The position numbers were made by a program, and so were the translations under genes. Source: Bilophila sp964538355 (GTDB lineage Bacteria; Desulfobacterota; Desulfovibrionia; Desulfovibrionales; Desulfovibrionaceae). From it: a DNA stretch of 64,000 nucleotides. Positions 1 to 8,876 of the stretch are shown one piece after another. The notes under the pieces were generated by a model that saw only the letters and a list, made by a program, of their open reading frames with translations, searched no databases and was not told where the DNA came from. The stretch spans positions 186,001 through 250,000 of the forward strand of contig CAZIFC010000001.1 of assembly GCA_964538355.1 (NCBI GenBank), in the 5' to 3' direction. Every line of letters starts with the position of its first letter. The first letter of the stretch is position 1.

Positions 1-2903
1 GCGACTGCATCATCGAAATCAATCTCCGTACATGGCAGTACACCCGGGCCGTTTCAGCCCCGCAGCTGCCGGAGCTTGAAAGCAAGGGGGATTACCGGGT
101 TCTCCTTTCCCAAACGCTCAAGTATATTCACCCGGAGGATCTCCCGAAGGTCAAGGCCATTGCCGAGCCTCAGTTTCTCTTTGACTCCTGCCAAAACAAC
201 CCGCGTACTTTCACGACCCAATACCGGCTCATCAACACCAGCGAGATCTGGCTGGAAAACCGCGTCTTCTTCCTGCAAGACGGCGAGGACATGACCGCTT
301 TTTTCCTTATCCGGGACATCAGCGAACAAAAGCGTCTGGAAAGGGAGCGCGATACCGAAGAGGAACGCTTCAACCTTGCCCTGCGCGATACCTACACCGA
401 AATTTACGAAATCAACCCCTCCGAAGACACCTCCCACCTCCTCTACAGCAACAAGACGGTCATGATTCCGCTGGATGAGAACAGGGCCGAAAAGCTCAGC
501 GCGGCAGCCCGCCGGCTGATCCATCCTGAAGATACCGAACGTTTTCTCTCAACATTCACCGGAGAACATCTCCGAAAGCAGCTGGAAGAGGGGCAGCGGA
601 AAATTTCCGTTGAATACCGCAGGATTGGAAAAGATGGTGCTTGGCACTGGACAGCATCTTCCGTTGTCCCGCTCTGTATGCACGGTTCTTGCCGGACGGA
701 ACTTGCCATGCTGCTCGTCCGCGATATCAGCGAACAAAAGGAAGAGGAGCTGCGCCGCCGCATCAGCGAACAGTACGACCATGCCCTCAGAAACATTTAC
801 GACGAACTTTATGAGCTGAATATCACCCGGAACAGCTACCGCGTCATCTATCAGGCGGAGGGGAAATACAAGACGCCCCAGGAAGGCGGTGCGCTCCACG
901 ATGTCATCAAGCTTATCGCGGAAAAGATCATTTACCCCGAAGACAAGGCAACGTTTCTGGCCTTTTTCAACATCGACAGCATCCGCAGCCACTTCGCCAA
1001 GGGCCGCGAATACCTTATTGGGGAATTCCGCAAGCTCCGCAGGGACGAAACCTATCACTGGGCTTCGCTTACCCTGTTTCCCGTATCGCAGGAATCCGGC
1101 AGTGACGAGATCTATCTGATCTTCATCATGGACATCGGGGAAAAGAAACAGGCCGAGGAAATAGCCCAGCAGAACATGATTCTTGAGCGGCAGCGGCTCG
1201 ACGACGAACGGTACCGTACCATCGTGGAGCAAACGGACACGCTGGTTTTTGAATGGAACAGGGAAACCAATTCCCGCTACATTTCCCCCAAAATCAAGGA
1301 ACGCTTTGCCGGCGAATACAACCAGCGGAACCTGCTGCAAACCTGGCGGGATGATGACGTCATCCATCCTGACGACAAACACCTTATCAACACCTTTTTG
1401 GAAAAAATCCGTGCCAGCTCCCACACCGAGATGACGGCACGCCTCCGCAAGCGCAGCGGCGAATACATTTGGTGCAAGGTGGCCCTCACCTGCCTGCGTG
1501 ACGAAAACGGCAAACCCAAACGCTACATCGGCACGCTCAATGATGTGGACAAGGCCACGCAGTCCGTGCTGGATCTCAAATACCGCGCCGAATACGACCT
1601 GCTGACCGACGCCTACAACATGTACTCCTTCTACGCCCAAACGGAACAGCTCCTTCACGCGCACCCCGAACGGCACTACAGCATCATCCGCATGGACATC
1701 GATCGCTTCAAGGTCATCAACGATATTTACGGGCTGAAGGAAGGAGACAAGCTGCTCGTCTACATCGCGGACATGCTGCGGGACATGCTGACGGATGGCT
1801 GTATTTTCGGGCGTCTCGGCGGCGACATCTTCTGCATGTGCGTGGATTTCCCGCGGGAACAAGTCATCACCCTCATCAAGAAGATGATAGCGCATCTCGC
1901 CAGCTACCCTCTGCCCTACAAGATTGTGCCCTCCTTCGGCATCTGCGAGGTGGACAACATCAATACGCCCATCAACATCCTGTGCGACTGGGCAAACCTC
2001 GCCATCAAGGCCATCAAGGGAAATTGCCTGCAGCTCTACGCCTTTTATGACGGAAAGCTCCGCGACAAGATCCTTGAGGAAAAGAACATCGAAAACCAGA
2101 TGCACGAGGCCCTCCTTCAAGGGCAGTTCGTGCTGTACCTGCAGCCCAAGGTGCATATTCCGACATCCCGGATTATCGGTTCGGAAGGGCTGGCCCGCTG
2201 GATACACCCGACGGAAGGGCTTATGCCTCCCGCCAGATTTATCCCGCTGTTTGAAAAAAACGGCTTTATCCTGCGTCTGGATGAATACATCTGGGAACAG
2301 GCCTGCATCACCTTGCGCCGCTGGATCGATCTGGGGTTTGAGCCGTCCCCCATTTCGGTAAACATGTCCCGCCTGCACATCCACGATCCGCACCTGCGCG
2401 ACAAGCTGCTCGATCTTGTCCGCCGTTACGATATTCCTCCCCGCCTGCTGGAGCTGGAAGTCACCGAAAGCGCACTGCTTGAAAATGAAAACAGCCTGTT
2501 CCAGTCCATGCAACGCCTCAAGGCGGACGGGTTCCTCTTCTCGATGGACGATTTTGGCTCCGGCTACTCCTCGCTGAACATGCTCAAAAGCATGCCCGTA
2601 GACGTCATCAAAATCGACCGGGGCTTCCTCAACGAAGTGGCCGGAACCGAACGCGGGAAAACGGTTATCCGTTTCAGCATCGCCCTTGCCAAGGAAATGA
2701 ATATCAAGGTCATCGCGGAAGGCGTTGAAAGCGAGAAACAGGCGGCCTTTCTGCTTCAGGCGGGCTGCGCCTACGCACAGGGCTATTTTTACTCAAAGCC
2801 CCTTCCCGTCCCGGACTTCGAAAGGCTGGCCTTTGAAAAGGCCGTTCCGTTCCCCGTGGCTCCGAGCATCAAGGCCCTCTCCGAGCGGCTGGAAGAGAAA
2901 TGA
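1..2903 (+). CDS. PAS-PAS-PAS-PAS-GGDEF-EAL c-di-GMP protein (5' end outside window)
   Basis: The frame is open from base 3, so the gene begins upstream and only the last 966 residues are visible. The N-terminal part holds about four PAS-like modules, each with an HPED/YPED/HPDD element and two ending in RDISEQK. A diguanylate cyclase domain follows whose signature reads GGDIF (about 1818-1832) instead of GGDEF, so cyclase activity is doubtful. The C-terminal phosphodiesterase domain has EGLARW (about 2180-2200), the metal-binding VNMS, EVTES and DDFGSGYSS motifs, KIDRGF, and AEGVES, so it looks active. The likely job is cytosolic c-di-GMP hydrolysis tuned by PAS sensing, possibly with GTP binding at the degenerate GGDEF site. 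It ends at a hairpin shared with the opposing formate dehydrogenase operon. Confidence 0.93.
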   Translation, partial: DCIIEINLRTWQYTRAVSAPQLPELESKGDYRVLLSQTLKYIHPEDLPKVKAIAEPQFLFDSCQNNPRTFTTQYRLINTSEIWLENRVFFLQDGEDMTAFFLIRDISEQKRLERERDTEEERFNLALRDTYTEIYEINPSEDTSHLLYSNKTVMIPLDENRAEKLSAAARRLIHPEDTERFLSTFTGEHLRKQLEEGQRKISVEYRRIGKDGAWHWTASSVVPLCMHGSCRTELAMLLVRDISEQKEEELRRRISEQYDHALRNIYDELYELNITRNSYRVIYQAEGKYKTPQEGGALHDVIKLIAEKIIYPEDKATFLAFFNIDSIRSHFAKGREYLIGEFRKLRRDETYHWASLTLFPVSQESGSDEIYLIFIMDIGEKKQAEEIAQQNMILERQRLDDERYRTIVEQTDTLVFEWNRETNSRYISPKIKERFAGEYNQRNLLQTWRDDDVIHPDDKHLINTFLEKIRASSHTEMTARLRKRSGEYIWCKVALTCLRDENGKPKRYIGTLNDVDKATQSVLDLKYRAEYDLLTDAYNMYSFYAQTEQLLHAHPERHYSIIRMDIDRFKVINDIYGLKEGDKLLVYIADMLRDMLTDGCIFGRLGGDIFCMCVDFPREQVITLIKKMIAHLASYPLPYKIVPSFGICEVDNINTPINILCDWANLAIKAIKGNCLQLYAFYDGKLRDKILEEKNIENQMHEALLQGQFVLYLQPKVHIPTSRIIGSEGLARWIHPTEGLMPPARFIPLFEKNGFILRLDEYIWEQACITLRRWIDLGFEPSPISVNMSRLHIHDPHLRDKLLDLVRRYDIPPRLLELEVTESALLENENSLFQSMQRLKADGFLFSMDDFGSGYSSLNMLKSMPVDVIKIDRGFLNEVAGTERGKTVIRFSIALAKEMNIKVIAEGVESEKQAAFLLQAGCAYAQGYFYSKPLPVPDFERLAFEKAVPFPVAPSIKALSERLEEK

Positions 2904-2924
2904 TTCCCCTTCGATAAAAAAGCA

Positions 2925-2956
2925 AAAGCCCCGCAGGAGCGTTCCTGCGGGGCTTT
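2925..2956. terminator. Bidirectional rho-independent terminator
   Basis: A perfect 14-bp inverted repeat (AAAGCCCCGCAGGA and its complement) with a 4-base loop lies between two convergent genes. A-rich and T-rich flanks on both sides let it stop transcription of the GGDEF-EAL gene and of the fdh operon. Confidence 0.85.
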
Positions 2957-2960
2957 GCCT

Positions 2961-3377
2961 TTACTTGCCGGATTTCTCCGCAGCTTCTCTGGCCTGCGGG
3001 CTCATATGGCACGGGCGGCATCCCTGATTGACCATCACATGGTGACAGCCGTAACAGGAGCGTTCCGCGCTCTTGGTGTGATAGGCCCAGAACAGGCTCT
3101 GGACGTCGCGCTCCTTGCTGCCCTTGATGTTGTGGCATTCCTCGCTCGCGCCGCACGACACATAGGGGGTGTCGGCATCAGAAGGCATCATGTGGTGGCA
3201 GACTTCGCAGTCCATCCCCTCATGCGAGGTATGGTTGAAGGTCACCCACATCTTGCTGGAAGAGGAGCTCTTCAGCTGGATGGGCTTGTCGGGGGCCTGC
3301 GTCTCCTCGGCGAGAACCTGCACCGACGCGCAGCACATCAGGGAAAAGGCGAACATCGCCACGAGTGCTCGTTTCAT
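2961..3377 (-). CDS. Periplasmic tetraheme cytochrome c3, formate dehydrogenase partner
   Basis: This 138-residue protein has an N-terminal signal peptide (cleavage near VLA-EE) and four heme c attachment sites: CEVCH, CGASEECH (the C-x4-CH spacing typical of class III cytochromes), CYGCH and CRPCH. Extra histidines (FNHTSH, YHTKS) suit bis-His ligation. It is the last gene of the fdhA-fdhB-fdhE-c3 operon, which matches the Desulfovibrio FdhABC3 arrangement. It should receive electrons from FdhB and pass them into the periplasmic cytochrome c pool. AAAGGGG precedes the ATG. Whether it is a tight third subunit or a diffusible TpI-c3 cannot be told from sequence. Confidence 0.9.
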   Translation of the reverse strand: MKRALVAMFAFSLMCCASVQVLAEETQAPDKPIQLKSSSSSKMWVTFNHTSHEGMDCEVCHHMMPSDADTPYVSCGASEECHNIKGSKERDVQSLFWAYHTKSAERSCYGCHHVMVNQGCRPCHMSPQAREAAEKSGK

Positions 3378-3422
3378 GAATATACCCCTTTCAGCGATCT
3401 CCGAACAGACCGCCGGGATTGG

Positions 3423-4364
3423 CTAAAACGTGTTCCAAAATGAAGGGTTGAGCGGATGGAGCTTCTTCTTGGCCGCCACCATGTCGAGATGGAGCATGCC
3501 AAGGGCCAGGGCATCCAGATGCGGCGTGTCGCCCCGCTCGCGCAGATCCACGACAGGACTGTAGGTCCGACATTTCGTGCACCAGTCAAGGCGTTCGCCC
3601 AGCGCGTCCTTGGGTTCCCGCAGGATTTCCATAACGCCGGAACCTTCCTTTCCGCAGGAAGGGCACGCCCCCCGGCGGAACTTCCAGTCCGTGCCGCACA
3701 GCGAGCAGTGCATATGCTTTTTCCCGCCGCCGCCCGCAAGGTAGGCGTTTTTTTCCTCGAATACGGGACGATCCAGATAGCCTATGGAAGGATAGGAACC
3801 GCAAACGGGACAATAGCCGTGCATCCAGGCCCCCTCGACATCCCACGGGGCGTCATGGCTCCCGAGAGACGCGGAAACCAGTGCCTCCAGCGCAGCCCCA
3901 AGCATGAAGCCGAACGCAAACAGCAGCACCTCGGGAGGGACGCCAAGGCCGACCGCACGCTTTTCAAGCGCAGGCCCGTCGCCGCGCAGGGCCTCTTCCG
4001 CCAGCGTCTTCAACGAAGACGCCGTATCCGCTCCCTCCTCACCGAGAAAGAACTTCCGCAACTTTTCCGCATAAGGCTGCACCGCGACCTGAGTTTCCAG
4101 CAGCGGCAGCAGGGCTTCGGCAGCTTCCCGCAGGGGCAGTCCATCCAGAGAAGCCCCCTCTAGAAGAGGCGTCCCTTCCGAGGCACGTTCCGTCCCCCAT
4201 TCCGGCAGCCGGAGCCTTTCCTGCAACGAGCCTTTCAGCGTCTCGGGCAACTCGGCCCGGGCCGTCAGCAACGGCTCAAAGGTCTTCAGAAGAGGTTCCA
4301 GAACAGGCCTGCGGGCAAGGATGCCCGCTATGGTTTCCGCAACGCTTTGACGAGATGCAGCCAT
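3423..4364 (-). CDS. fdhE: Formate dehydrogenase accessory protein FdhE
   Basis: A 313-residue cytoplasmic protein. The C-terminal half carries the rubredoxin-like Cys pairs of the family: CPVCG, CSLCG, CPSCG and CTKC, followed by the conserved DTPHLDALALGMLHLD stretch. FdhE is known to be needed for maturation or export of respiratory formate dehydrogenases and binds iron at these cysteines. I chose the ATG at 4364 because GGAG lies 5 bases upstream; a GTG seven codons earlier is possible but has no ribosome site. It sits between fdhB and the cytochrome gene in the same operon. Confidence 0.93.
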   Translation of the reverse strand: MAASRQSVAETIAGILARRPVLEPLLKTFEPLLTARAELPETLKGSLQERLRLPEWGTERASEGTPLLEGASLDGLPLREAAEALLPLLETQVAVQPYAEKLRKFFLGEEGADTASSLKTLAEEALRGDGPALEKRAVGLGVPPEVLLFAFGFMLGAALEALVSASLGSHDAPWDVEGAWMHGYCPVCGSYPSIGYLDRPVFEEKNAYLAGGGGKKHMHCSLCGTDWKFRRGACPSCGKEGSGVMEILREPKDALGERLDWCTKCRTYSPVVDLRERGDTPHLDALALGMLHLDMVAAKKKLHPLNPSFWNTF

Positions 4365-4453
4365 GAGAACTCCGAACGCGGGCACGCCAAGGGCGACACC
4401 CGAGGAAAACAGGTGATGCGAAACACGGAAAAGACGGCACGAACGTTACGGGC

Positions 4454-5113
4454 TTACCCGAACGTGGCGTGCTCGTGGTAGAATTCCGCCTCTTCCGCAA
4501 GGAGGTAGATAACGTTCACCGCCTCGGGATCCGCAAGGAATGCCTTGGGGTGCGTCTGCCGAACCTTTTCCAGCCGGGTTTTGGCCAGGGCGAGGATCTC
4601 GGCGCGTTCGCCAAAGGTCATCGCTCCGGTGGGGCAGGTCTTCACACAGCAAGGCTGCATCCCGGCCTGAAGGCGGTCTATGCACATGTTGCACTTGGCG
4701 ATGGTCCCCTTCTTCACGTCATGGCGGGGGATATTGTAGGGGCAGGCATTGGTGATGTCGGCGATATCCGCATCAGTGAGCTGCTTGACCTTGTCCGTCA
4801 CCAGCACGGCTCCGGTCTTCTCGTCCTTGACGAGTGCCCCGGGGACAGCCATGTCCGCCACGTCAACGCAGATCGGCGTGAGGCAATGGCGGCACTGATC
4901 GGGGAAAAAATTCCAGACCACGTTTCCGCTTTTGTCCAAATGTTCATGGAAACGCACAATCTTGTAGTTATTGGGGTTCAGATCCGGGGGGTTCTGGTGG
5001 CTTCCCCGCTGCTTCGTCTCATTGGCGGGCAGGTCGTTCCATTCCTTGCAGGCCAGCTGGCAGCCGCGGCACGCCGTGCACCGGGTGGTATCGATAAGAA
5101 ACGCTTTCGGCAT
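4454..5113 (-). CDS. fdhB: Formate dehydrogenase iron-sulfur (beta) subunit
   Basis: This 219-residue ferredoxin-like electron-transfer subunit has Cys groups for about four [4Fe-4S] clusters: CTACRGCQLAC near the start, CRHC with CVDVAD, CPYN, and CNMCIDRL followed by CVKTCPTGAM. The pattern matches beta subunits of periplasmic formate dehydrogenases. It has no signal peptide and no C-terminal membrane anchor, so it should be exported with the Tat-targeted alpha subunit and dock to the soluble cytochrome c3. AAGGAG precedes the ATG at 5113, and the gene starts 51 bases after fdhA ends. Confidence 0.94.
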   Translation of the reverse strand: MPKAFLIDTTRCTACRGCQLACKEWNDLPANETKQRGSHQNPPDLNPNNYKIVRFHEHLDKSGNVVWNFFPDQCRHCLTPICVDVADMAVPGALVKDEKTGAVLVTDKVKQLTDADIADITNACPYNIPRHDVKKGTIAKCNMCIDRLQAGMQPCCVKTCPTGAMTFGERAEILALAKTRLEKVRQTHPKAFLADPEAVNVIYLLAEEAEFYHEHATFG

Positions 5114-5164
5114 CTCGATTCTCCTTGGCGGGGGCGTCCGCAAACCGGACGCCCCCTATGCTGG

Positions 5165-8100
5165 TTACGCTATTTCCGTCAGCTTGTCGGCCTTGCGGAG
5201 ATTCACGCAACACGCCTTTACTTCAGGAATGGTCGTATTCGGGTCACAGGCGGCGAGGGTCAGCCGGTTGGTGGCGTCGCCGCATTTCGGCGTCGTCCAG
5301 CCATAGGCGAAGGGCATGCCCACGAGGTGAACCGTCTTGCCCATAACCGTAAACGGCCTGATACGCACCGTGACCATGGCAATGGCTTCCACCCTGCCGC
5401 GCGCACTTTCCAGTATCACGCCGTCGCCGTTGGAGATGCCCTTTTCCTTGGCCAGCTCGTGGCTCATTTCCACATAGAGCTGCGGTTCCGCTTCCAGCAG
5501 GTTCGGCACATTGCGGGTTTCCCCGCCGCCGCACCAGTGCTCCGTCATGCTGTAGGTGGTCAGCACGATGGGGTACTGCGGGTCGGCGGCCTTCGCCAGC
5601 TTGTCCATGTCGCTTGCATGGAACTTGTAGACGGGGCTGCTGAGCTGCTTGGAGAACGGATGCGCCGCCACGGGCGTTTCCGCCGGCTCGTAGTGCTCGG
5701 GGAACGGGCCGTCGACGCGGCCGGGACCATAAAGCTGGGCGTAGCCGTCCGTCGTCATGATAAAGGCCAGCTTGCCCTTGTCCGCATCGGCCTGCGGCGG
5801 CCACGGGCCATCGGGCACGTCGCCCACCCATTTCGAGCCGTCCCATTCGATAACGGCCTTTTTGGGGTTGAGCGGCTTGCCGTTCAGGTCAACCGAGGCA
5901 CGGTTGTAGAGGATACGGCGGTTGACCGGCCAGCACCAGGACCAGTTCGGATACAGGCCGATGGCGGCCTGCATGGGCGTCTGGGACGGGTCACGCCGTT
6001 TGGACTTGTTGCCGTCCTCTTCGGTGTAGCTGCCGGTATAGAGCCAGTTCAGGGAGGAAGTGGTCCCGTCGTCCTTCAGATTGCCGAACGTCGGAACAAG
6101 CTGTCCCTTCTTGTATTCCTTGTCCCCGATCTTGGTATCGGCCCAGAACGTGCCGTTGATGCGGCGCGTCCATTCTTCAGGGTCGTACTTTTCGGGCCAG
6201 TTCATTTTCAGCAGGGCCTCGGGGAGCTTGCCACCTTCGGCCTTGTACATGCCGCGGAGCTTGTTGATCAACGGCACGAACATGTCGGCGAAGTTGCGGG
6301 CCTGCCCGCCGGGTTCCACGGCCTTTTCAAACCACAGCAGCCAGCGTCCGCTGTTGCTGATGGTCCCCGCCTTTTCCACGCGGTGCGCGGAAGGCAGCAG
6401 GAAGACCTCGGTCTTCATCTTTTTCGGGTCCACGCCCGGCCTCTGCCAGTTGTCCGTGGTTTCCGAATTGTGCAGCTCGGCACAGACCATCCAGTCAAGA
6501 TTGTCCAGTGCCTTACGCATCTTGTTGCTGTTCGGGAAGCTGTTCATCGGGTTGACGCCAAAGACGAAACCGCCCGTCATCTTCCCGTGGTACAGCCGAT
6601 CCATGGCGTACATATAGGAGTAGTCCGCTCCCGGCTCGCCCTTGGGCAGCAGGCCGTAGCAGAAATCGTTCTCCGGCTTCGCCTCTTCGCCATACCAGCC
6701 CTTGAGCAGGCTTGCGAAGTACTTCGGCCTGTTGCCCCACCAGTTCGCACTGTTGGGGATCTTCGTCACCGGCGTGTTGTCCTTGTTGAACTCGGCCAGC
6801 GTCTGCCACTTGGACAGCGGCAGACCGATGTAGCCGGGCAGGACATGATACAGCAGCGCGTGGTCGGTGGAACCCTGTACGTTGGGTTCGCCGCGCAGCG
6901 CGTTGATGCCGCCGCCCGCGACACCGATGTTGCCGAGAAGCAGCTGCACGAGCGTGGAGCAGCGGATGTTCTGCACACCCGTGGTGTGCTGCGTCCAGCC
7001 AAGCGCGTACAGGATGGTCCCCGCCTTGTCCGCCTTGCCGGTTGCGGCGAAGTTCTTGTAGACCTTCACCAGATTTTCCTCGGATACGCCGGTGATGTCG
7101 GAGACATTTTTCAGCGTATACCGGGAATAATGCTTTTTCATCAGGTTGAAGACACACCGCTCGTGCTTGAGCGAGAAGTCGCGCACCGGAGCACCGTCGG
7201 GACCTTTTTCAAAACCCCACTTGCTCTGATCGTACTTGCGGGCGTTGGCGTCATACCCGGAGAAAAGCCCGTCCTGGAACCCGTAATCCTTGCCTACGAC
7301 AAACGAAGCGTTCGTGTAGTTGACGACGTAGTCATGAAGGAAGCTGTCCGTTTCAAGGATATAGTTGACCATGCCGCCAAGGAACGCGATGTCCGTGCCC
7401 GAACGCAACGGGACATGGAAATCGCAACGGGCAGATGTGCGGGAGAACTTCGGGTCGACGTGCATGAGCACGGCCCCGTTATCCTTTGCGCGCATGATCC
7501 ACTTGAAAGAAACAGGATGATGTTCAGCGGCATTGCTGCCGATAATAAGCACCGCATCGGCATTCTTGATGTCGATCCAGTGGTTGGTCATAGCACCGCG
7601 TCCGAACGACTCTGCCAGAGCCGCAACAGTGGGGCTGTGTCAGACCCGGGCCTGGTGGTCCATATGGACAACTCCCAGGCCGCGCATGGCTTGATGGATG
7701 ACGGCGCATTCCTCGTTGGAGGCATGCGAGGTTCCCATCATAAAAATGGTTTCGAGACGGTTGACCGTCTGGCCCTTTTCATTCTTGAGGATCAGGTCAC
7801 GGTCGCGGGTATCCTTCACGCGACGGGCGATCTGCTCAAGCATCCAGCCCCAGTCCTTTTCTTCCCACTTGTCGCTGTAGGGAGCGCGGTACATGGGCTT
7901 GGTGAGCCGGTGCGGATTGGTATACATAGAGAACAGTGCCGCGCCCTTGGCGCACAATGCCCCCTCGTTGACGGGAAAATCGGGATCGCCTTCGGTGCTG
8001 ACCAGCTTGCCTTCGCGCACATACGCGATGACCTGGCAGCAGACGGCGCAGAAAGGACAGATAGTAACGACTTCTTTTGCTCCCTCAATCTTGAGCGAAC

Positions 8101-8206
8101 CGGCATAGGCCTGCGCTTCGCCAAGATTGAGTCCGAACTGGCTGAGGGTCAGGCACAGTGCGCCCATCCCCGCCATTTTCAGGAACCCTCTTCGTGTACA
8201 ACTCAT
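5165..8206 (-). CDS. fdhA: Selenocysteine-containing formate dehydrogenase alpha subunit (UGA read through at 7640-7642)
   Basis: One 1013-residue protein when the in-frame TGA at 7640-7642 is read as selenocysteine 189. The residues around it (HQARV-Sec-HSPTVAAL) are the standard formate dehydrogenase active site. The protein begins with a Tat signal (TRRGFLKM, then a hydrophobic stretch ending AQA). An N-terminal [4Fe-4S] motif reads CPFCAVCC with a later CAKG; the usual Gly in this motif is Cys here. The rest is a molybdopterin (Mo/W-bisPGD) oxidoreductase. It oxidises formate to CO2 in the periplasm. The start at 8206 is set by AAGGAG and the Tat peptide. A program without Sec decoding would split the gene in two. 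Confidence 0.96.
7597..7642 (-). promoter_or_regulatory. Expected SECIS region next to the Sec UGA
   Basis: Bacterial SECIS hairpins lie directly 3' of the UGA. The bases here begin TGACACAGCCCCACTGTTG, which resembles the E. coli fdhF element in its first third. I did not fold it, so the exact stem and the SelB-binding loop are inferred from position and resemblance. Confidence 0.5.
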
Positions 8207-8703
8207 ATGGTCCTTCTCCTTTAACATGCCTGCAAGGGCATAATACACGCCGTGCTGCCGGAAAGTGTTCTCCCGTACTCCCCCGCGACCATTCCGGCAG
8301 TCCCGGAATGGATCATGACAGATGGCGCGGTCCTGTCATTTTTCGTGACGTTATCCTAAAAACGGGTATGCTTCAAGGAGGATTGATTTTTTTCAGGCAT
8401 CGTCACACTCTTCCCAAGCTCCCAAAAAGCCCATGAACAACATGGTATATCAATAGATTAACTCTAGGCAAACCTTTCATGTGCCCAAAACGGGATTTGG
8501 CCCGGAGAGATTGGGCCAGCAAAGCATAATTGTATTCCAGCTAGTTAGGGCAAACACCTTTTTGCCACAAATGTGCCCCAAATGAATACGTCCTTTTGAT
8601 GACATGGTGTCGCGAAAGCCTGCCGCAGCCGCCATGAAAATGACTTTTTTGTGAATTTTAGAGAAAAGGCTGTGTTTTATCGCTGGCATCAAGGAAAAAT
8701 GGA
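8207..8703. promoter_or_regulatory. Intergenic control region upstream of fdhA with two adjacent palindromes
   Basis: No convincing gene lies here. Two inverted repeats stand close together: CCATTCCGG / CCGGAATGG at 8289-8311 (5-base spacer), and ATGACAG / CTGTCAT at 8315-8339 (11-base spacer). They lie about 85-130 bases upstream of the fdhA start and are good operator candidates for a regulator of the formate dehydrogenase operon. Weaker repeats are TGGCCC / GGGCCA at 8498-8518 and GGCAAA / TTTGCC at 8549-8566. The region is more AT-rich than the genes. I could not find a sigma-54 element. Confidence 0.5.
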
Positions 8704-8733
8704 TTGACATTATTTGGAAGGCATGGATATTGA
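8704..8733 (+). promoter_or_regulatory. Candidate sigma-70 promoter for the TRAP operon
   Basis: TTGACA at 8704-8709 is followed after 18 bases by TATTGA at 8728-8733. It reads toward the TRAP permease and would give a leader of roughly 135 bases. Confidence 0.45.
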
Positions 8734-8771
8734 TCGCACAAGCCAGGGCGGAAACGCAACAGCTTGCTCCT

Positions 8772-8841
8772 GCTGGTATCAGCCAGCCTTTTTACACAGA
8801 AGCAAACACGCAGGCCGCGGGCAACACGTCCGCGGCCTTTT
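8772..8841 (+). promoter_or_regulatory. Structured leader with two tandem terminator-like hairpins
   Basis: Hairpin 1 is GCTGG-6-CCAGC at 8772-8787 followed by CTTTTT. Hairpin 2 is GGCCGCGG-9-CCGCGGCC at 8813-8837 followed by TTTT. Both have the form of intrinsic terminators, yet they lie between the candidate promoter and the start codon of the TRAP permease at 8877. This suggests attenuation of the operon or a short terminated RNA. Confidence 0.5.
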
Positions 8842-8876
8842 CACAGGCAAGGTCCGCTGCGGCGGAAGGGATCTCC

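Noticed and set aside
7592..7642. Apparent nonsense mutation or frameshift in fdhA
   Set aside because: The TGA is at the conserved selenocysteine position and both sides are in one frame.
4469..8224. Very long plus-strand open frame (1251 codons) opposite fdhA/fdhB
   Set aside because: It is antisense to well-supported formate dehydrogenase genes, has low-complexity composition and no ribosome site. GC-rich codon bias creates such mirror frames.
8477..8710. 77-codon minus-strand frame in the fdhA-TRAP intergenic region
   Set aside because: No ribosome site, atypical composition, and it overlaps promoter-like sequence.
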